From Bacillota bacterium (GTDB taxonomy: Bacteria; Bacillota; Ch66; Ch109): 64,000 bases of DNA. Shown here piece after piece: positions 15,649 to 23,041 of the stretch (positions are counted from its first letter, which is position 1; each line of letters opens with the position of its first letter). The position numbers and the translations under genes were made by a program. The notes beneath the pieces were generated by a model. It ran no database searches and was not told the origin of the DNA. It saw only the letters and a program-made list of their open reading frames with translations. The stretch spans positions 1-64,000 of the forward strand of contig JABLWZ010000001.1 of assembly GCA_013178275.1 (NCBI GenBank). The letters are read 5' to 3'.

Positions 15649-17757
15649 CTAGCTGCTGCCGCCCGCCTTTCGGTAGCGGGCCAGCTTGCGGACCAGGGTG
15701 GACTGGTTGACTCCCAGCACCTCGGCCGCCTTGTAGGTGCTGCCGTACATCTCCATGGCCCGGGAGATCAGCTTCTGCTCCACCATCTCGACCGCCTCCT
15801 TCAACGGGATCAGGTCCTGTTCGTACATCTCGGCGGGAGAGAGGTTAGCCTTCTTTAAAAATGAGGGGGGGAGGCTTTCCACGGTGATCAGCGGGTCAGG
15901 ACTGGTAACTATCAGGCCCTCGACCATGTTTTCCAGCTCGCGCACGTTGCCTGGCCAGTCGTAGGTCAAAAACAGCTTGATAACCTTGGGGTCAAACTTT
16001 TTATCCAGGTTGTATTTTTTGCAGAAGGTTTCCTTAAAGCCGGAGAGCAGGGGGATGATGTCCCCTTTCCGGTCGCGTAGGGGAGGTATGCTCACGGTCA
16101 CCACATTGAGGCGGAAATACAGGTCCTCGCGAAAACGGCCTTCCCGCACCATCTGTTCCAGGTTCTGATTGGAAGCGGCGATAACCCTTACATCCACCTT
16201 CTTCGGGGCGGTCCCGCCCAACCGGGTGATCTCCATGTCCTGCAGTACCCGCAGCAGCTTTACCTGCAGGGAGTAGGGCAGGTCCCCCACCTCGTCCAGC
16301 AGGATGGTCCCGTGGTTGGCCATCTCGAACAGCCCCGGCTTCCCCTCCCGGCTCGCTCCACTGAAGGCCCCCTTCTCGTAGCCGAACAGCTCAGACTCCA
16401 GCAGCTGTTCGGGTATTGCGCCGCAGTTGATCTTGACATAAGGGCCGGTGGCGTTATGGCTGAGGCTGTGGATCAGCTTTGCCAGCACCTCCTTGCCAAC
16501 CCCCGATTCCCCCTGCAGCAGCACGGTGGAGTTGACCCGGGCCACCCGGGTGCAGAGGTCTATAGTATGCTGCATCTCGGGCGAGTTGGTATACAGGTTC
16601 AGCTCCCGGGGCAGCATGATGCTTTCCAGTTCATCCTGAAAGCGCTGGGTCAGGCGTTTGCTCTCTTCCAGGTCGTGGCGCAAAAGCTCTATCTCGGACA
16701 GATCGCGGGCGTTGATCACTATCTGGGTGATGTTCCCGTTCCCGTCCTCCACCGGGTTGCCGGTGATTAGGACCGAGTTGCCTAGCGGCGAAACATTCAA
16801 TTGAGTCACCGGCTGCCTCTTTTGCAGGATTTCCTCCACGAACGTGGAGGAGTGGATGTTGGTCTTGGGGTGCAGGTCCTGGTAGGTCCTGCCGATTATG
16901 TCCGAACGGTCGAACCCGGTCACCCGGATATAGGCTTCGTTAAACCTGAGGATTACTCCCTGGGGGTCCATGATCAGGATAGGATCGTAGGAAGAATCGA
17001 TAAGGGCCTGCAGTTCCTTGTTGGTCTCCTTGACCAGGCGGAGTTCCTGGGCGATGAACTCGGAGTTGGTCACATCCTGGAAGATCGCGATAGCCCCGAC
17101 CACCTCATCGTCCTCGATGATCGGACTGCGGTTGGCTATATATATCTGGGTACCCTCGGGGGTTTCGATCACCTCGCGCCGGGCAAACTGAGCCTCCCCA
17201 CTGTTCAGGACCTGCAGCAGCCCGGGGGGTATCAGCACCTCGCTCACGTGCTTACCGATAGCGTTTTCCCGGCTGTGTCCGGTTATCTCCTCTCCCGCCT
17301 GGTTAAGCAGGGTCACGACACCGTCCTTGTTTATAGCGATGATGCCCGAGATGGCGGCGTTCAAAAAGGCCTCCAGCTCCTGGGCCTTGGACTTGGTGTG
17401 CTGATAGAGCGCGACCGAGAGTTCCGGCTTGGTGAACAGGGCCTGAAGCTTACCAGCTCCGTCCACCACCGCGACCGCCGGCCCGGGCTCGAAGAAGACA
17501 TCCTCCAGACGGGTTTCGGGCCGGCTGACGATGAAATCGGTATGCATCAGCGCCTCGATCGGGGTGTCGAGCGATATCTTCACCAGCGGGGACAAGGGCA
17601 GGTCCTTGCCGATTATGCCGACCAGCTTACCGGTGGCATCCATCACCCCCATCAGGCCGATTTTTTGGTGCTGCCAGAGGGAGAGCAGATCGGCCAAAGT
17701 CTTCCCGACTTCGACCGTCGCGGGCTTTTCCTTGATCATGGTAGATAACTGAGGCAT
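15649..17757 (-). CDS. Sigma-54-dependent activator, CBS-PAS-PAS-AAA-Fis (module 1)
   Basis: A 702-aa enhancer-binding protein. In order: a CBS-like pair (about 1-120, EKPATVEVGKTLADLL), two PAS domains (starting near AFLNAAISGIIAINKDG and LQALIDSSYDPILIMD), and the AAA+ ATPase with Walker A GESGVGKEV, the sigma-54 contact loop GAFSGA, Walker B GTILLDEVG and an arginine finger region. It ends in a TyrR-like helix-turn-helix, AAEVLGVNQSTLVRKLAR. It should drive -24/-12 promoters in response to an adenylate- or PAS-sensed cue. The ATG at 17757 (MPQLSTM) has GGAGG 7 nt upstream. It is divergent from a sigma-54 promoter (17903) and a close paralogue of 39669-41792. Confidence 0.93.
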   Translation of the reverse strand: MPQLSTMIKEKPATVEVGKTLADLLSLWQHQKIGLMGVMDATGKLVGIIGKDLPLSPLVKISLDTPIEALMHTDFIVSRPETRLEDVFFEPGPAVAVVDGAGKLQALFTKPELSVALYQHTKSKAQELEAFLNAAISGIIAINKDGVVTLLNQAGEEITGHSRENAIGKHVSEVLIPPGLLQVLNSGEAQFARREVIETPEGTQIYIANRSPIIEDDEVVGAIAIFQDVTNSEFIAQELRLVKETNKELQALIDSSYDPILIMDPQGVILRFNEAYIRVTGFDRSDIIGRTYQDLHPKTNIHSSTFVEEILQKRQPVTQLNVSPLGNSVLITGNPVEDGNGNITQIVINARDLSEIELLRHDLEESKRLTQRFQDELESIMLPRELNLYTNSPEMQHTIDLCTRVARVNSTVLLQGESGVGKEVLAKLIHSLSHNATGPYVKINCGAIPEQLLESELFGYEKGAFSGASREGKPGLFEMANHGTILLDEVGDLPYSLQVKLLRVLQDMEITRLGGTAPKKVDVRVIAASNQNLEQMVREGRFREDLYFRLNVVTVSIPPLRDRKGDIIPLLSGFKETFCKKYNLDKKFDPKVIKLFLTYDWPGNVRELENMVEGLIVTSPDPLITVESLPPSFLKKANLSPAEMYEQDLIPLKEAVEMVEQKLISRAMEMYGSTYKAAEVLGVNQSTLVRKLARYRKAGGSS

Positions 17758-17801
17758 CTCGGCTCCTCCAGTTTTAAACAGCAGCTGCTCCGGCGTTAAA
17801 A

Positions 17802-17819
17802 TAATGCAAAATCGCATCC
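17802..17819. promoter_or_regulatory. Candidate enhancer site for the sigma-54 activator
   Basis: TAATGCA-AAAT-CGCATCC resembles the perfect palindrome TAATGCA-N4-TGCATTA found at 18765, 18834 and 19020. It lies about 85 bp before the -24 element at 17903, the normal distance for an upstream activating sequence. Confidence 0.5.
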
Positions 17820-17902
17820 CTAAGGTAATCATACTAGAAGTCAACTGCAGTGAAAACTTCTAAATTCTGTAAGTACAAAAATAAATAGGGCGCCGGAAAA
17901 CC

Positions 17903-17918
17903 TGGCACACTATTTGCT
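17903..17918 (+). promoter_or_regulatory. Sigma-54 (-24/-12) promoter
   Basis: TGGCAC-ACTAT-TTGCT matches the RpoN consensus TGGCAC-N5-TTGCW at every position, with GG and GC 10 nt apart. Transcription should start near 17929 and cover the 61-aa gene and the zinc-ribbon gene. Confidence 0.88.
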
Positions 17919-17957
17919 TTATATTTAGGCATGAAACTACAAAGGAGGGGAGCTGAA

Positions 17958-18143
17958 TTGGAAGAGGCAGCAGTAAAGAATCTCGAAGACCTGTTTCCGG
18001 CGGAGATTTATGATGACCTGGCGTTGCTGCCCCGAAAAAGTGCGGATATCAACAACTGCATAAACGAGTGTCGGCACGAAGACTCGGTTTCCCTCCCGAG
18101 CGAGGGGATGGCGGACTGGACCCAATTCAATCACTGGAATTAA
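17958..18143 (+). CDS. Small acidic hypothetical protein, 61 aa
   Basis: First gene behind the sigma-54 promoter. I choose the TTG at 17958 because AAAGGAGGGG (17940-17949) sits 8 nt upstream; the in-frame ATG at 17931 is at the predicted transcription start and has no ribosome site. The peptide is acidic with two Cys (NNCINECRHED), no membrane helix and no known domain. It is 45 bp before the zinc-ribbon gene and presumably co-expressed with it. Function unknown. Confidence 0.6.
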   Translation: MEEAAVKNLEDLFPAEIYDDLALLPRKSADINNCINECRHEDSVSLPSEGMADWTQFNHWN

Positions 18144-18188
18144 ACAAAACAGTTTGACTAAAGAATCAACAAAAAGGAGATGTTAACC

Positions 18189-18500
18189 ATGACCAGAATG
18201 GAAGCGTTCAAGCTCAACGAGGAAGCCACAGTGGAAAGAAAAGCCGAAGCGGCAAAGGTTTTTGAACTCAAGCGTAAGGAAGAAGCGGTCTGCAAGAACT
18301 GTCAGGAAAAGCTGGAACCGAACTGGACCTACTGCCCCTTCTGCTTCGAGGTAGTGGAAGACCCCGCCCCGACCAAGGCGGCCCCGAAGACGTACGAGAC
18401 GAACAACTATCGCTACGTGACCCGTGAGTGCCCAGAGTGCCGGGCCCAGGTCAATCAGCACTTCACTTACTGCCCGACCTGTTGGACCGTCATAAAGTAG
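18189..18500 (+). CDS. Double zinc-ribbon protein under sigma-54 control (module 1)
   Basis: A 103-aa protein: a charged helical N-terminus (about 1-36) then two zinc ribbons, CKNCQEKLEPNWTYCPFC and CPECRAQVNQHFTYCPTC, each CxxC-x10-CxxC, joined by a Pro/Lys/Ala linker. Each ribbon ends in a similar short tail (FEVVE, WTVIK). The ATG at 18189 has AAGGAGATG upstream; an ATG at 18180 overlaps that site. It is homologous in its ribbon to the protein at 38776-39069, also behind a sigma-54 promoter. Zinc ribbons of this kind mediate protein or nucleic-acid contacts; the partner is unknown. A terminator follows. Confidence 0.75.
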   Translation: MTRMEAFKLNEEATVERKAEAAKVFELKRKEEAVCKNCQEKLEPNWTYCPFCFEVVEDPAPTKAAPKTYETNNYRYVTRECPECRAQVNQHFTYCPTCWTVIK

Positions 18501-18521
18501 GGTATCGGAAAAGGTTGATCG

Positions 18522-18559
18522 GGCAGGGGTTCCTTTACGGAATCCCTGCCTGGGTTTTT
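18522..18559 (+). terminator. Intrinsic terminator of the sigma-54 unit
   Basis: GGCAGGG-G-TTCC (18522-18533) pairs with GGAA-T-CCCTGCC (18539-18550), followed by TGGG and five T. Confidence 0.8.
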
Positions 18560-18581
18560 GCATTATAGAATAAAATAAGTG

Positions 18582-18614
18582 CACTTCGAAGCAAAAGCAG
18601 CTGAGGCTCCCGCC
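18582..18614 (+). repeat. Short dispersed repeat, copy 1
   Basis: Thirty-three bases starting CACTTCGAAGCAA and ending GGCTCCCGCC. 27 of 33 match 20967-20999. Here the 3' part also folds as AGGCT...AGCCT followed by TTTTTATTT. Confidence 0.55.
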
Positions 18615-18764
18615 GCAGCCTTTTTATTTGTATGGCTTAAAGAAGAGATCCAGGAATCGGCATTAAAATTTATAACAAAAAATTCGACAAAAAACGGAAG
18701 TATGAAAATAAAAACGCGACAATATCCGCCTTTTTCGGCGGGAAGAAGAGAGGCGCTTAAGTGA

Positions 18765-18782
18765 TAATGCATAATTGCATTG
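18765..18782. promoter_or_regulatory. Palindrome TAATGCA-N4-TGCATTG
   Basis: First of three near-identical 18-bp palindromes in a 690-bp gene-free region (18501-19193). The core ATGCA-N4-TGCAT is shared with the site at 39467-39482 in the second sigma-54 module. Confidence 0.6.
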
Positions 18783-18833
18783 TCACTAACGCCCCTAGAG
18801 GAAGGGACTTTGTTATTACAATCACATAAACTC

Positions 18834-18851
18834 TAATGCAATTGAGCATTA
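18834..18851. promoter_or_regulatory. Palindrome TAATGCA-N4-AGCATTA
   Basis: Second member of the set, 69 bp after the first. One mismatch in the right arm. Confidence 0.6.
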
Positions 18852-19019
18852 CAGCAGAAAGCGGTATATTCCTGGTAAAAGGGGGTTCCGGCCTTAAACC
18901 GGGCTCAACCCGGAGCGGTTGACGAGCAGGTCTGGTCCCTGGAACCACTGAGGCTGCTGGAAAAAGCTGCCGGGACATCCGAAACCGCGGAAAATGTCGA
19001 AATACAGGGCGAAAAAAGA

Positions 19020-19037
19020 TAATGCAGGATTGCATTA
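19020..19037. promoter_or_regulatory. Palindrome TAATGCA-N4-TGCATTA
   Basis: Third member, perfect in both arms, 157 bp before the small membrane protein gene. I find no convincing -24/-12 element between it and that gene. Confidence 0.6.
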
Positions 19038-19193
19038 TTCCTGCCCCCAAAAGCGTTTTTCATCTGGACTGGGAATAGATAAATCCTATTCCCGGGTGTG
19101 TTTGGAGATCAATAAAAAATCGGTTCACAGCCATAAGAATTTATATATAATCATGTTTAGACATCGGCGGAAGAATCGATCCGCATTAAGAGG

Positions 19194-19451
19194 GTGACCG
19201 GTATAATCGTCTATGGTATTATCAGGGCCCTGGGCTGGATCATACTTTTCAGTCTGGCGGCCAAGATCTGGCCGCGTTTTAGGCGTATAATCGAGGAGTA
19301 CCGGCGGCTGAACCAGAACCGGGTCTTTGCCGCCGCAAAGATTGATGGCAAGGGGTTGACCAGAGGCGGTTTTATAAAAAAGGCTGTCTTATCCCTGGCC
19401 CTGGACACCGCGATCATCATCGCCCTGGTTTTTGTTCTGGTCATAAAATGA
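19194..19451 (+). CDS. Small membrane protein, 85 aa
   Basis: Two hydrophobic segments (about 3-24 and 62-83) flank a basic, Arg-rich cytoplasmic-looking loop (WPRFRRIIEEYRRLNQNR). It starts with GTG at 19194 after AAGAGG, so initiation is only moderately supported. No family is recognised. It follows the 690-bp region carrying three palindromes and may be controlled from there. Confidence 0.55.
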   Translation: MTGIIVYGIIRALGWIILFSLAAKIWPRFRRIIEEYRRLNQNRVFAAAKIDGKGLTRGGFIKKAVLSLALDTAIIIALVFVLVIK

Positions 19452-19750
19452 GCCCGCGAAGCCAGGCCAGAATGAGCGTTCGCCTGATTCTAACAAAAAA
19501 ACGCATCTTAGATGGAAAAGCAGGAAAATAATACAACCATGGCGAAACTGATACAAGCAGAATTGGTGAACCATGACTCCAGTGACTATTCGGCATAGGG
19601 GGTGAAGACAGGATATACCGGCTGGTCAGGATACCAGCCCCCGTATGCAAAGAGCATGCAGGCTACAGAGGCATCCTTACTATAGCGGATTTTTATTATA
19701 ATGTAACTTTGCGAGTACCAGGTTCCCATGATATTGGAAAAGGAGGATAA
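19452..19750. other. Intergenic stretch before the lipoprotein gene
   Basis: No gene is supported. It contains short inverted repeats, for example GGCTGGT...ACCAGCC near 19619-19640 and TATGC-N5-GCATG near 19645, so part of it may be a structured leader. No known riboswitch consensus is recognised. Confidence 0.3.
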
Positions 19751-20278
19751 ATGATGCGGTCCAAGTACTTATACCTGCTGGTGGCGATGGTGGTGTGTCT
19801 GGCCCTGGTGGTATCGGGGTGCGGAATGATAGCGGAAAAAGCCACCGAGAAGGCGACCGAGAAAGCGATCGAAAACGCTACCGGAGGGCAGGCCAAGGTT
19901 GACCTGAGCAATAAAGACGGCAGTGTGGAAATAAAAGGAAACGATGGCAGCTCGATGAAGATGGGTGGAACCAACGAGTGGCCTAAAACTGTACCATCTG
20001 ACGTTCCCAAGTTCGACGGCGGAAAAATCAGCTCGGTTATAGAGAGCAACAACGAGAAAAGTAAAGGGGTCATGGTAGGTTTCGATGAAGTCAGTGTAGC
20101 CAGCTTCGATAAGATCAAAAGCAGCTTGGAAGGCTCGGGTTGGAAGATTTCCATGACTTCAAAATCGGATGATGGTTATATGATTATAGCCAGCAAGGAA
20201 AAGCGCCAGTATACAGTCAACGTATCCGAAAAAACCAAGGGATTGATCACTTACAGCGAGGAAGTCGCGAAACCATAA
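19751..20278 (+). CDS. Lipoprotein, 175 aa
   Basis: A secreted lipoprotein: a hydrophobic signal (about 5-22) ends in the lipobox VVSGC, so the mature chain starts at Cys24 and is membrane-anchored. An amphipathic stretch with the tandem repeat EKATEKATEKAIEN follows, then a Gly/Asp/Ser-rich region and a compact C-terminal domain with alternating strands (VSVASFDKIKSSLEGSGWKI). The double ATG start has GGAGGA upstream. It is alone on the + strand. No enzymatic motif; binding or envelope-sensor roles are possible but not shown. Confidence 0.75.
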   Translation: MMRSKYLYLLVAMVVCLALVVSGCGMIAEKATEKATEKAIENATGGQAKVDLSNKDGSVEIKGNDGSSMKMGGTNEWPKTVPSDVPKFDGGKISSVIESNNEKSKGVMVGFDEVSVASFDKIKSSLEGSGWKISMTSKSDDGYMIIASKEKRQYTVNVSEKTKGLITYSEEVAKP

Positions 20279-20296
20279 AGCACAGGCATAAAACGA

Positions 20297-20321
20297 ACTG
20301 GCAGCCGACCCGGCTGCCAGT
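20297..20321 (-). terminator. Hairpin at the 3' end of the structured element, copy 2
   Basis: ACTGGCAGCC (20297-20306) pairs with GGCTGCCAGT (20312-20321). On the minus strand it is followed by TCGTTTTAT, a terminator-like tail. It occupies the same place as the 235-267 hairpin does in copy 1. Confidence 0.55.
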
Positions 20322-20330
20322 CAGGGTGTG

Positions 20331-20464
20331 GACAAATCGTCATGCCGGTTTGGCACCACAATAAACGAAAAAGATTAGGACTTACGTGGCAACGGTCAAG
20401 GCCGCATTCAATCTTGGTCAGGGCCGGGCCTCGCCCTGGCGGTGTCCTGTCGCTCCATACTCCC
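20331..20464 (-). repeat. Inverted dispersed repeat, copy B (134 bp)
   Basis: About 96 percent identical to 93-225 on the opposite strand, with five substitutions and one indel. The match continues weakly past GACGATTTGTC into CTGAC before each hairpin. Confidence 0.9.
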
Positions 20465-20921
20465 TCTGCTGTACTGCCAACTGCTCATGTTTCGGGTAGA
20501 TGGGGTAGTAAGGCCGAATATGCATCCGTGCACTCGGCCTTATCGCGACCTCCTGTCGCTCGCCCCTCATCTACCAGTCAGCATTCGCAGGGCAGTAAGA
20601 CGCAGACACCATAACGGGCACTGCATGCGCAGTTTAACCAGGTACTGTGTATTCTCATGCCTTGGCTGGCCCAGCCTACTGCTGCTTAATCACCAGGTTG
20701 GTGAAAGGGGCTGTTCACTAACAGCCCCTCCTGCCCCCGCAGGGCTCACCCACTATTTGGGGCCGATTGAATGCTGGTGCAACGGAGTTTCCAGCGGGGG
20801 TGTAGTAAACCAGCACGGAGCCAGGACCCTAAGCCCACCGTTAAAACACCCAGAGGCGTGCCTCTTCACTACTGCAATGCCGCTATCGGAAATCACACGG
20901 CTTTCCGATGCAAGGAACCGC

Positions 20922-20966
20922 AACTGGGTTCAGCCATACATTAAGCATGGCTGAACCCAGTTTTTT
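20922..20966 (+). terminator. Very strong intrinsic terminator (16-bp stem)
   Basis: AACTGGGTTCAGCCAT (20922-20937) pairs perfectly with 20947-20962 and runs into T6. It works for + strand transcripts; there is no + strand gene upstream closer than the lipoprotein at 20278, so it implies an untranslated + transcript or marks an edge of the element. Confidence 0.75.
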
Positions 20967-20999
20967 CACTTCGAAGCAAGTGCGACTAGGGCTCCCGCC
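20967..20999 (+). repeat. Short dispersed repeat, copy 2
   Basis: Starts CACTTCGAAGCAA and ends GGCTCCCGCC, as at 18582-18614, directly after the 16-bp terminator. Confidence 0.55.
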
Positions 21000-21491
21000 C
21001 TCGGCGATAGCCAAGTCTTCTTCGCACTCAGGGCTATTACCGTCGCCAAGACTTGGCAATAGCCCAGCTTTCTATGCACTCTCGGGAGGCCTGCACCAGG
21101 GACCTTCCGCTCGGCGCCCACTTTTTCTTAATGCTTCTTAAATAGTCCGGAGTCTAACCTATAAAGTGCCAGCCGGGGCTCTCGTGCGGCTAAAATAAGC
21201 ATTTGGCTGGTCTTTTTAACCAGCCTTCTTTTCAATTTCCAGTCCAAGTAAAAACATATTTGTTTAGATGAAAACATAAATGTTTTAATTTACAGTCTTA
21301 TAAGGGTCTTTATCAGAGGCCCGGGGCGATAAGTTCGGAGTTATTCATCTTAATCACTCTTCGCTTCAACGTTTACCGGCATTACCGCACCCAACACGCG
21401 GAGCAAAATCATACCCCGGCTTTACGTTGAACTGATTGATGCAGGTTTTTGTGCTAAGATTTACTTGTGGCCTTTATCGGGGGTATGGTTT
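21000..21491. other. Gene-free stretch before the MFS gene
   Basis: No gene is supported. It has GGCGATAGCCAAG and CTTGGCAATAGCC arms around 21002-21064 that can pair, an apparent terminator at 21205-21233, and an AT-rich zone (21240-21300) likely to hold the promoter of the transporter gene. Confidence 0.4.
21205..21233 (+). terminator. Intrinsic terminator
   Basis: GGCTGGT (21205-21211) pairs with ACCAGCC (21219-21225), followed by TTCTTTTC. Confidence 0.65.
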
Positions 21492-22880
21492 TTGGAAAAT
21501 CCATCCGCAGAAAACAGAAAACAGCAGTTTCTGGTCTTTGTCGTCGCTACCCTGGTGCTGATACTGTCCGCTGTCAATTCCACCATCGTCGCCACCGCCC
21601 TCTCGGATATCCAGAAAAGCCTGGGCTCGGACCTGAACTGGACCGGGTGGGTGATTTCCGCCTACCTGCTGATGAACGTGACGGTGATGCCGCTGATGGG
21701 GCGGATCAGCGATGAGTGGGGGCGCAAGCGGGTTTTCCTGGTCTGTCTGGTGGTATTCACACTCAGTTCCTTGCTCTGCGCGATCTCACCCAACATATAC
21801 TGCCTGATCGCCTTCCGCGCCCTGCAGGCACTTGGCGGAGGCGGATTCATACCTTCGATCTACGGTATCGTGGGGGACAGCTTCCAGGAGGGGCGGGCGC
21901 AGGCGATCGGGATGTTTTCCAGCATCTACTCCTTGGGCTGCATCATCGGGCCGGCCCTCGGGGGCTGGCTTTTAGAGAGCTGGAGCTGGCGCTCGGTGTT
22001 CTGGATCAACCTGCCGATCGGGGTTCTGGTTTTTATCGCCACCATTTTGATGCTGAAGCCGGATCGAGCGGTAAAAAGGACCAGCCTGGACACGGTCGGG
22101 GCGATCTATTTCGCCGGGGCCCTGCTGAGCCTGATCTACTTTATGACCCGACTGGGGCAGGACCCATCGTCGATCCACTCCTGGCGCACCCTGACGCTGC
22201 CGGTCCTGGGGCTTTTATTCCTGCTGGCGTTTCTGCGGCGCGAGTCGCGGGTGGAAAACCCGATCCTGGAGATAACACTGTTGAAGAGCCGGGTGTTTGC
22301 CGTCATGAACCTGTTGAACATGGTGTATGGAGCGTGTTTGTTCGGGATCACCTCTTTCATACCCTATTTCGCCATGGTGACCTACGGGTTTTCCAGCCTG
22401 GCCAGCGGCAGCCTGCTGACTGGACAGGCGCTGGGTATGATGGGGATGGGGGTTGTCACCAGCATGCTGCTGAAGCGGACCGGGTACAGAAAACCGATGG
22501 CTCTGGGTTTCCTGCTGATAGCCCTGGGTGCATTCGGGATGGGCTGGTATCTACGTTTTCCAGTCTTCCTCGGGCGGGAAATTCCCCCATACATCTGCCT
22601 CATGTTCATGTCCTTTGTCATTGGACTAGGCGGCGGGATGACCAGTCCCTCCTCCAATAACGCCGCCATCGAGCTGATGCCGGACAAGATCAGCGCCATC
22701 ACCGGGATCAGGGGCATGTTCCGCACGGCGGGTGGGATCCTCGGGGTTTCCGGGGTGGTGCTGATGCTTTCGCTTTTCACCGACCCGGCGGAGGGTTTTC
22801 GGATGGTCTTCATGGGCATGGGGGTCCTGCTGGTTTTAGGCATCCCCCTGGTCCGGGAGGTCCCCGACGGGAAGACATGA
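21492..22880 (+). CDS. MFS multidrug-type transporter (DHA2/EmrB-QacA family)
   Basis: A 462-aa permease with about 14 membrane helices. Family motifs are clear: NSTIVATALSDIQ in helix 1, the loop motif GRISDEWGRKRVF, RALQALGGGGFIPS, and the antiporter motif C region GCIIGPALGGWLLE. It should export drugs or other hydrophobic compounds with proton exchange. I prefer the TTG at 21492, preceded by CGGGGGT, to the TTG at 21465. It stands alone, with a terminator-like hairpin 260 bp upstream and no adjacent regulator, so control is unclear. Confidence 0.87.
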   Translation: MENPSAENRKQQFLVFVVATLVLILSAVNSTIVATALSDIQKSLGSDLNWTGWVISAYLLMNVTVMPLMGRISDEWGRKRVFLVCLVVFTLSSLLCAISPNIYCLIAFRALQALGGGGFIPSIYGIVGDSFQEGRAQAIGMFSSIYSLGCIIGPALGGWLLESWSWRSVFWINLPIGVLVFIATILMLKPDRAVKRTSLDTVGAIYFAGALLSLIYFMTRLGQDPSSIHSWRTLTLPVLGLLFLLAFLRRESRVENPILEITLLKSRVFAVMNLLNMVYGACLFGITSFIPYFAMVTYGFSSLASGSLLTGQALGMMGMGVVTSMLLKRTGYRKPMALGFLLIALGAFGMGWYLRFPVFLGREIPPYICLMFMSFVIGLGGGMTSPSSNNAAIELMPDKISAITGIRGMFRTAGGILGVSGVVLMLSLFTDPAEGFRMVFMGMGVLLVLGIPLVREVPDGKT

Positions 22881-23041
22881 TGAAACGGGATTGCCGTGGA
22901 TTTTCTCGTGGTACCGCAACAGCTTTCGGAAGGCCTCCGACACCAAGGTAGGAGAGCATCGGAAGACCGAATAAGAAAGGTATACCATTCAATAACTATT
23001 TCTCTCCGGCCGCCGTTATAAAGACCGGACAGGCAGGAAAG

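Larger units (their letters stand above)
20297..20962 (-). ncRNA. Putative large structured RNA, copy 2
   Basis: This 666-bp stretch has no supportable gene on either strand but is dense in perfect stems: 20495-20502 with 20568-20575 enclosing two hairpins (20509-20517 with 20534-20542; 20545-20549 with 20555-20559), AGGGGCTGTT with AACAGCCCCT near 20705-20730, ATCGGAAA with TTTCCGAT (20885-20909), and a 16-bp stem at 20922-20962. Its last 134 nt on the minus strand match copy 1 at 93-225. I infer an RNA read leftward ending at 20297; its 5' end is unknown. Size and complexity resemble large ornate RNAs (OLE, ROOL, GOLLD classes), but I recognise none of their sequences. A decayed mobile element is the alternative. 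Confidence 0.4.

Noticed and set aside
18996..19040. Sigma-54 promoter on the minus strand overlapping the third palindrome
   Set aside because: GG and GC are 10 nt apart, but three consensus positions are wrong and the match overlaps the palindrome itself.
20342..20954. Reading frames of 90 and 170 aa in the structured region
   Set aside because: Starts lack ribosome sites, composition is not protein-like, and the sequence is dominated by stems and a repeat.
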